NCBI GenBank assembly: GCA_902489445.1
Contig: CABTZX010000046.1
Span: 1-10,708 of the forward strand
Origin: an uncultured Bacteroidales bacterium
GTDB taxonomy: Bacteria > Bacteroidota > Bacteroidia > Bacteroidales > Porphyromonadaceae
Reading direction: 5' to 3'
DNA: 10,708 bases
A model generated the notes under the pieces. The model saw only the letters and a list, made by a program, of their open reading frames with translations, had not been told where the DNA came from and did not search any database. Numbering within the stretch: position 1 is the first letter of the stretch; each line of letters begins with the position of its first letter. Positions 5,946 through 10,708 of this stretch are shown here, one piece after another. The translations under genes were made by a program, and so were the position numbers.

Positions 5946-7201
5946 TGCATCGGATTTTGTTTTGTTCGTTCGTGCCACAGCTGGAAGTGGAGCAATCCGC
6001 GTCCGTCGTCGCCTGTAGCTATGGTGCCGATGGTTTGTCCCGTCTTGACCTTTTGACCCGTGCGCACACTTACGCTTTGCAGGTTGGCATATACGGTGAG
6101 GTAATTACCGTGCCGAACGATTACGGATGAGTGGTATCCTTCCACCATAAATATGGAAGAGACGGTGCCTTCAAACACGGCTCGCGCCCTTGTTCCTGCC
6201 GGAACGGCTATATCGATACCGCTTTTATTGGTTTGTACTTTGCTTTCCGTTTTGTGCTGCTGTACGCCAAACGAAGCTACAATGGTGTAGCTGCCGGAAA
6301 CCGGCATCAATAAGTTTCCTCTATTTCGCTCAAAACTTCCGCTTAATTGACGCTCCTCGGCGGTCATGGCATATCCGCCTTTGGTAACCGCCTTGCGTTG
6401 CTCGGTGGTGGAGCCACCCTTCTGTTGAGCGGCTTTGGCTGCCGCTTCGCGAGCTTTACGCTCAGCTTCGGCTATTTCGTAGGCAATTCGCTGTTCAATC
6501 TTCTTGTTCAGCGCATTGGCACGTTGTTGTTGCTTCCGCTTTTGCTGCTGTAGCTTCTTTTCCTCACCGCGCAATTTGGAAACCTCACCGGTACGCTGCT
6601 TCTGCTGCGTTAGGAGTTTTTGCTTCTCCCTTTCGCGCGTTTCCATCAAAGTTGCCTTTTGCGATTTATTCCCTTCGATGGCGTGCTTGTTTTCTTCTAC
6701 CTTGGTGCGTGTTTCCTTGAGCTGTTTTGCGGCATCTCGGTGGGCTTGAGCAAATTGCCCGAGGAAGCGCATTCGGCGCACGCCTTCGTCAAAATCGGCT
6801 GCCGAGAGGAGGAACAGCATCCGATCGGTGCTTTTGGCGCGGCGACGCATAGCGATTACGCTCTCTTCGTACGCCTTACGCCGACGTTCCTCTTCGTTCC
6901 GAAGATGTGTTGCCTCCGTGGATAGCGAATCAATATCTTTATCTAAAACTTTGATCTCTTCGTCCAATAGATTGACCGCTTTCTGCCGTTGAGCCGCCTG
7001 CTTCTTGAGCAGATTGGCTTCCTTTTGCTTCTTGTAGCGGTCGTTGCTCACTTTTTTCAGCTTTTTGTCCGTTTTTTCTACCTCTTTGAGAGCTTCGCGC
7101 CGTTGCCGTTCCAATCGTTGCACCTCTTTACTTTTACTTTGGGCAAAAGCGGGGGTTACGGCAAGCGTGAGTATCAATAAGAGTAAAGAAAGTTGTTTCA
7201 T
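5933..7201 (-). CDS. EnvC-like coiled-coil protein with degenerate LytM (M23) domain
   Basis: A 422-residue exported protein. Residues 1-20 are a signal peptide (MKQLSLLLLILTLAVTPAFA, then Q). Residues about 22-260 are long, highly charged coiled coil rich in K, E, Q and R. Residues about 297-412 form a LytM/M23 domain. Active M23 enzymes bind zinc through an HxxxD and an HxH motif. Here the first His is lost (NKSGID, with only D330 kept) and the second motif reads HFQ (H405, Q407). The domain is therefore probably inactive as a metallopeptidase. E. coli EnvC is likewise degenerate and activates the AmiA/AmiB amidases at the septum, so a similar activator role in the periplasm is the best guess. 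Database names such as peptidase M23 would be misleading. It starts 5 bp after the DUF4292 gene and overlaps ribF by 13 bp. Confidence 0.88.
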   Translation of the reverse strand: MKQLSLLLLILTLAVTPAFAQSKSKEVQRLERQRREALKEVEKTDKKLKKVSNDRYKKQKEANLLKKQAAQRQKAVNLLDEEIKVLDKDIDSLSTEATHLRNEEERRRKAYEESVIAMRRRAKSTDRMLFLLSAADFDEGVRRMRFLGQFAQAHRDAAKQLKETRTKVEENKHAIEGNKSQKATLMETREREKQKLLTQQKQRTGEVSKLRGEEKKLQQQKRKQQQRANALNKKIEQRIAYEIAEAERKAREAAAKAAQQKGGSTTEQRKAVTKGGYAMTAEERQLSGSFERNRGNLLMPVSGSYTIVASFGVQQHKTESKVQTNKSGIDIAVPAGTRARAVFEGTVSSIFMVEGYHSSVIVRHGNYLTVYANLQSVSVRTGQKVKTGQTIGTIATGDDGRGLLHFQLWHERTKQNPMQWIR

Positions 7202-7206
7202 GGTTT

Positions 7207-8022
7207 CTATTCTAATTCGGAAAGCAATCTGAGTAAATCGTTTGTTTTAAGAACTGTAAATCCCTTGGGGCGTGCAAGGGAGGGCAATGCCGTAGCTCTG
7301 CTTTTGCGCGGCGTATCGGTGATAAGCTGCAACGAGCCCATGGATGCATCCCGGTGAAGTAGCTCCACTTGCATCGCTTTAGGCACATTGCCCAAGGCGA
7401 ACGGGGTAAATCCGTTCGGATAGAGTACCGAAAGCCGGTAGGCATTCTGAGCCGAGGGAGCGGCAAGCGATACCGAAGAAGGGGCTGTTTCGCCCGCAAG
7501 GAGCTGATACGTAGCTGTGGGTGGCTCCTTGTAGCGCAAAGCTATACGCCGCTTGGGCAAAAGCGTTTTATGCGTATCGCCGGAGAGAGGCAGGCCGAAA
7601 AACAGCTCTGTCCAAAGGGCGGAGCGGAACGGCACCCCCAACAGGCGCGAGGCTTCCGCTTCGCTTAAACGGAGGTATCCTTTCCCGTAGTAATCAATTA
7701 CCGTGATGCCCTCGGAGGTAATGCCGATGCGCAGCGCTTCGAAGAATACCACCGGCCGCACCGTAATAACCATCCCTCCATCGGGAGCGTAGTACAGCAC
7801 GATGCGCGAGCTAAGTTCCTCTCCGTTGCGGCGTAGCGTAACGGATCCGTTTGCGGTGAATGGTTCTGCCGGCTTCCGTCGATCCATAAACCCCGCCACT
7901 TCAGCTGAGGTAAGCAGATCGGCTTCCGCCGCGCCACTCATACTCTTGCGCCGCAACGAGCAACCTGTGGAGCAGAGCGCGATAAGCAGCGCACAGAGCG
8001 CAATGGAAAAACTCTTTCTCAT
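7207..8022 (-). CDS. DUF4292 family lipoprotein
   Basis: A 271-residue probable lipoprotein. The start MRKSFSIALCALLIALCSTGC is a lipoprotein signal peptide with a somewhat relaxed lipobox (STGC), giving acylated Cys21. The following SLRR lacks the acidic surface-export signal known from some Bacteroidota lipoproteins, so a periplasm-facing location is more likely. The body, with alternating beta-rich segments (FTANGSVTLRRNGEELSSRIVLYY, then GMVITVRPVVFFEALRIGIT and ITVIDYYGKGYLRL), and its place between a TPR protein and an EnvC-like protein match the DUF4292 family. That family resembles LolB/LolA-like lipoprotein carriers; its exact function is not established. Its ATG overlaps the stop of the TPR gene in an ATGA arrangement, indicating translational coupling. 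Confidence 0.85.
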   Translation of the reverse strand: MRKSFSIALCALLIALCSTGCSLRRKSMSGAAEADLLTSAEVAGFMDRRKPAEPFTANGSVTLRRNGEELSSRIVLYYAPDGGMVITVRPVVFFEALRIGITSEGITVIDYYGKGYLRLSEAEASRLLGVPFRSALWTELFFGLPLSGDTHKTLLPKRRIALRYKEPPTATYQLLAGETAPSSVSLAAPSAQNAYRLSVLYPNGFTPFALGNVPKAMQVELLHRDASMGSLQLITDTPRKSRATALPSLARPKGFTVLKTNDLLRLLSELE

Positions 8023-9734
8023 AACGATTTCTCCAGTTTTTGGATCTGTTGCTTTCGTTCGTCGCTCGGCTCAAGTTGCTCTGCTTTGCGGAGATATTCC
8101 AGTGCCTCCTTGATATGCTCTTCGGCTATGAGTATATCGGCATAGTGATCGTAAAAAGTTGCCTTTTCACTTTCAGCTGCATTCAGTGCCTTGCGCATAT
8201 AGGCTGCTGCCATCAGATAATCGCCCTTCAAATAGAGCAAATAGGCATACGTATCCAATATGTTGGCATCGTCCGGCTCCAGCAGCACCGCCTTTTGAGC
8301 CATTGCCAGCGCACGTTCGCCATCGCGCCCCGTGAGGGACAAATAATAGGCATAGTTATTGAGTGCAAGGGCATTATTCGGGTTCATTTGCAGACTGGCA
8401 TCGTAGCAGGCGAACGCCTTATCCGCTTCGCCATCCGCATAGAGCAGATCCCCCTTTGCCAAGTAGAGCGAGGCGCGCTCCGTGCTGTCCGTTTGCGGTA
8501 CGCGCAACAGACCTTTATCCAGTATCTGTATACCGGCCTTGTTGTTTTGGCGCACCGTTTGCTCTATCATGGATTGAAACAGATAGGGCGTTGCCAGGGT
8601 AGGATCGGTTTCGATGATTGCATGCAGCAGGCTGTCCGCTGCATTGTAGTTCTTCCGGTTGAATTCGTACTGAACCAAGTTCAAGCGTACGTTGATGCTA
8701 TCCGGAAAGCTACGCGCCATAGTGGCTAAGTGCTGCCCCAATGCCACGGAGTCGTCCGTCAACGTGAGTATCTCAAAGTAGAAGGAGGATATCGCAAACG
8801 ATTGCGGAAAACGCTTAGTGAGAGCCGCGCCCACCGGTAGGTAGCACTTACGGATCTGTCCCTTCTCGTCGCGGTCCGAAGCAATCAGGCGCGCTATGGA
8901 GGCCATCGCCTCCACTTCCGTAAAGCCTTTGTTGGTGGCTATGCCCATCAGCATCTGCTGCGCCTCATTGCGCTTACCGTTCATAATCAGTAGCGAGGTG
9001 TTAAGGTTCATCAGTGCCAAATCTCCTTTCACTAAGTCGGGATGCTCAGAAACAATTGCAAGCGCTTCGCGATAGTACCCCGCCGTGAGCAGCCTGTTGG
9101 CTGTATGGAGTAGGGTTTGCGGCCCGGCACTCTTCTGCTTGCGGAAGCTTTCCATAATGAGCTTTGCCGCTTCCGTGCGCTTGCCCTGCTCCGTAAGGAT
9201 CCGAAAGAGCAGATCCTCCGCCGCGGCACGCTTATCCGCATCAGTATTGCGTTTGAGGAATTGCTCCAGCGCAACGGTAGCTTTTTCCAGATTGCCTCCG
9301 TTGGCGTGTGCGTACGCCAAACGAATATAGGCGGGCACATCGTCCGGCGAAAGGGCCACATGATGCTCCAGCAGCTCTGCCGCAGCGGTAAAACTGCCGC
9401 GTGAGAGATAATACTCGGCAAGCAAATTGACGCATTCGTTATTGGCAGGATCCAGGCGGAGCGCTTCGTTCATCCAGTAGACGAACTGCTCGCCGTCGTA
9501 CGATTGTACCAGTAAAGCCATTTCACGCGCTGCCGTTAGCGTGGGCTTGAGGTCGTACGACAAACGGTATAGGCGGAACGCCTCCGCGCGTCCCGATGGG
9601 AGCTGCGCTCTTACGGCAGCTTCCTCGATCAGTCGCGAGACACGCGCCGACGTCTCCGCCGGTGGGGAACCGGCTTGTGCGCTCAGAGTGAGCAGCCAGC
9701 AGACGCAGAGGAGAATTATTCGCTTCTGTTTCAT
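8019..9734 (-). CDS. Exported tetratricopeptide-repeat protein
   Basis: A 571-residue protein with a cleavable signal peptide (MKQKRIILLCVCWLLTLSAQA, cleavage after about residue 21) and helical TPR repeats over most of its length. The clearest units are near residues 96-160 (NECVNLLAEYYLSRGSFTAAAELLEHHV and the next unit) and 421-556, where repeats such as LYLAKGDLLYADGEADKAFACYDASL and ALNNYAYYLSLTGRDGERALAMAQKAV carry the usual small and aromatic signature residues and end in NPNN or EPDD turns. TPR proteins are scaffolds for protein contacts; the partner is unknown, probably envelope proteins from the same operon. I chose the ATG at 9734 because it starts the signal peptide and overlaps the dut stop as ATGA. 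An upstream in-frame ATG at 9815 would place 27 residues inside dut. Confidence 0.9.
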   Translation of the reverse strand: MKQKRIILLCVCWLLTLSAQAGSPPAETSARVSRLIEEAAVRAQLPSGRAEAFRLYRLSYDLKPTLTAAREMALLVQSYDGEQFVYWMNEALRLDPANNECVNLLAEYYLSRGSFTAAAELLEHHVALSPDDVPAYIRLAYAHANGGNLEKATVALEQFLKRNTDADKRAAAEDLLFRILTEQGKRTEAAKLIMESFRKQKSAGPQTLLHTANRLLTAGYYREALAIVSEHPDLVKGDLALMNLNTSLLIMNGKRNEAQQMLMGIATNKGFTEVEAMASIARLIASDRDEKGQIRKCYLPVGAALTKRFPQSFAISSFYFEILTLTDDSVALGQHLATMARSFPDSINVRLNLVQYEFNRKNYNAADSLLHAIIETDPTLATPYLFQSMIEQTVRQNNKAGIQILDKGLLRVPQTDSTERASLYLAKGDLLYADGEADKAFACYDASLQMNPNNALALNNYAYYLSLTGRDGERALAMAQKAVLLEPDDANILDTYAYLLYLKGDYLMAAAYMRKALNAAESEKATFYDHYADILIAEEHIKEALEYLRKAEQLEPSDERKQQIQKLEKSL

Positions 9735-10288
9735 GCCTTTACACTTGTGGTTCCCGTATGTCCAAAGCCTCCGTCGCCGCGTTCGGTGCGGTCTAAGGAG
9801 GTCACTTCGTCCCACTCAACCCGTTCGTAGCGTGCCACCACTAACTGCGCGATGCGCTCGCCCGGCTCAATACAAGCCATTTCCTCGGAATGATTGATCA
9901 GAATCACCTTTATTTCACCACGATAATCCGAATCGATCGTTCCCGGAGCGTTCAGAACCGCCAAGCCGCGCTTCAGAGCCAAGCCACTGCGCGAGCGGAC
10001 CTGCGCTTCGTATCCTTCCGGTAGGGCGATAGCTATACCGGTCGGAATCAAGCAGCGCGCTCCCGGAGCCAAGTTTATCGGCTCGTCGATGGCTGCTGTC
10101 AGATCCATACCGGCGGCACCCGCCGAAGCGTAATAGGGGAGCGCAGGCTCCTTATCCTGATGCTGTGCCGATGTTTGGGGCACTCTAACTATCTGTACTT
10201 TCACGGTCTCGTCTCTTGGGATTGCTCCCTCCTTGCTGTATCGTCCTGCTAAGGTAGCAATAATCACTCGTTTTCGCTCTCTTTTCAT
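9731..10288 (-). CDS. dut: dUTP diphosphatase (trimeric dUTPase)
   Basis: Hydrolyses dUTP to dUMP and pyrophosphate, keeping uracil out of DNA and supplying dTMP synthesis. All five motifs of the homotrimeric family are present (numbered from the ATG at 10288): AGMDL (59-63), RSRSGLA (98-104), GTIDSDYRGE (116-125, with the catalytic Asp region), GERIAQL (143-149) and RGDGGFGHTG (170-179). The product is 185 residues, against about 145 usual for the family. The excess is mostly a basic 28-residue N-terminal extension. Family proteins normally begin at the equivalent of VKVQIV, which here has a GTG at 10204. I kept the ATG because its upstream context is A-rich with a GAGG 8 nt before it; the GTG remains a real alternative. 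It is the first gene of the operon, and its stop overlaps the TPR gene start. Confidence 0.93.
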   Translation of the reverse strand: MKRERKRVIIATLAGRYSKEGAIPRDETVKVQIVRVPQTSAQHQDKEPALPYYASAGAAGMDLTAAIDEPINLAPGARCLIPTGIAIALPEGYEAQVRSRSGLALKRGLAVLNAPGTIDSDYRGEIKVILINHSEEMACIEPGERIAQLVVARYERVEWDEVTSLDRTERGDGGFGHTGTTSVKA

Positions 10289-10357
10289 CTTTTTACCTCA
10301 TCTTTTATAGCTGTTCCTGCGCTCAACGGTGGCACACCTAGCGTACCATACGGTATA

Positions 10358-10408
10358 TCGGACCGCCTCAGATGAGTTCCGATATGCTCAAACTCTCTTA
10401 GACTCCGA
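10358..10408 (-). repeat. Short run of 10-bp-phased TCNGA pentamers beside the right boxA-like repeat
   Basis: TCNGA pentamers begin at 10358, 10368 and 10378, exactly ten bases apart, with another at 10404. They lie on the inner side of the right-hand boxA-like repeat, just as the longer array (471-560) lies on the inner side of the left copy. They fall in the upstream region of dut, about 70-120 bp before its ATG, so they could lie in its promoter or leader. This is a weaker, more eroded version of the left array. Confidence 0.45.
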
Positions 10409-10462
10409 TACCCCCTTTCCGGAGCACTTGTTTCCTATAGCCATTATAAGCACAAGCCTCCT

Positions 10463-10506
10463 CATCGCGCGGGAGCTATTACAATATGTCAAAGAACGCT
10501 GTTCCT
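10463..10506 (-). repeat. 44-bp inverted repeat with boxA-like core, right copy
   Basis: Matches the reverse complement of 370-413 at 41 of 44 positions. On the minus strand its core again reads GTTCTTTGACATATTG and points toward dut, which starts about 175 bp downstream. In this copy a boxA-like role in the leader of the dut operon is possible, since any promoter at or beyond 10506 would transcribe it. Further inward both copies share a GGCTATAG motif, so the similarity extends in diverged form past the 44 bp. Confidence 0.75.
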
Positions 10507-10538
10507 TGGGGAGGGGTGTCGGCACTACCGGTACTAAC

Positions 10539-10708
10539 ATTCCGTGGAGGATAATCATCCACTGATGCTAACAACAACCGTTGCTAACCATTCGTGGAGG
10601 TTACCCATCCGCAGACGCTAACGACCAGTAGATTGCTAATAACCAGCCGGTGTTCACCATCTGTGGGGGAGGTAACCATCCGCTGATGTAATAATCAGTC
10701 GGTGGTAA
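10539..10708 (-). repeat. Tandem degenerate units with imperfect dyads, running off the right edge
   Basis: Three related units start near 10541, 10591 and 10659 (spacing about 50 then 68 bp), and the last is cut by the window edge. Each contains GTGGAGG or a variant, a central near-palindrome (GATAATC, GGTTACC, GGTAACC) and CATCCGC or ATCCAC, followed by a GCTAAC-type motif. On the minus strand the shared pattern is about TTAGCRTCNGYGGATG. Unit lengths and sequences differ too much for a CRISPR array. With the boxA-like repeat and the phased pentamers this fills the 420 bp right of dut; I find no gene there. Confidence 0.55.

Noticed and set aside
8040..8729. 229-codon plus-strand frame opposite the TPR gene
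   Set aside because: Fully antisense to clear TPR coding sequence; such long mirror frames are common opposite repeat-rich helical proteins, and no start signal or domain is visible.
10329..10565. Plus-strand open frame of 78 codons right of dut
   Set aside because: It runs through the phased pentamers, the boxA-like repeat and a tandem unit, has no recognisable domain and no convincing start signal.
10539..10708. CRISPR array
   Set aside because: Units differ in sequence and in spacing (about 50 and 68 bp), with no constant repeat and no cas gene in the window.

Overview
The window looks like a chromosomal housekeeping region from a Bacteroidota bacterium, most likely Porphyromonas or a close relative. 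Three things point there: the run dUTPase / TPR protein / DUF4292 lipoprotein / EnvC-like protein / RibF, a Bacteroidota-type RecQ next to RecJ, and a truncated secreted protein whose N-terminus resembles the Spi propeptide of C10 (streptopain-like) proteins. The genus is an inference from protein character and moderate GC content; no rRNA gene is present to confirm it.

All eight protein genes read leftward on the minus strand. From right to left: about 420 bp of non-coding, repeat-bearing DNA (10289-10708); a tightly packed five-gene operon (dut, a secreted TPR protein, a DUF4292 lipoprotein, an EnvC-like LytM/coiled-coil protein, ribF) that ends at a clear intrinsic terminator (4897-4935); a spacer with AAAGGTATA repeats and a long hairpin; the two-gene recJ-recQ operon, whose stop and start codons abut; 490 bp of non-coding, repeat-bearing DNA (176-665); and the first 58 codons of a secreted, possibly C10-protease-like protein that runs off the left edge.

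The five-gene operon joins nucleotide-pool sanitation (Dut), cell-envelope work (TPR protein, outer-membrane-type lipoprotein, amidase-activator-like EnvC homologue) and flavin cofactor synthesis (RibF) through ATGA overlaps and very short spacers. RecQ (3'-5' helicase) and RecJ (5'-3' single-strand exonuclease) are the classical end-processing pair of RecFOR recombination.

The genes are ordinary and I see no new defence or mobile system. The less ordinary signal is in the non-coding DNA. A 44-bp repeat (41/44 identical) lies in inverted orientation at 370-413 and 10463-10506, bracketing all seven complete genes. Its core resembles an rRNA boxA antitermination signal. On the inner side of each copy lie short TCNGA pentamers spaced exactly 10 bp apart: nine at the left, three plus one out-of-phase at the right. 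The right edge also carries tandem units with imperfect dyads. Together these suggest a dispersed composite intergenic element that deserves a genome-wide look.
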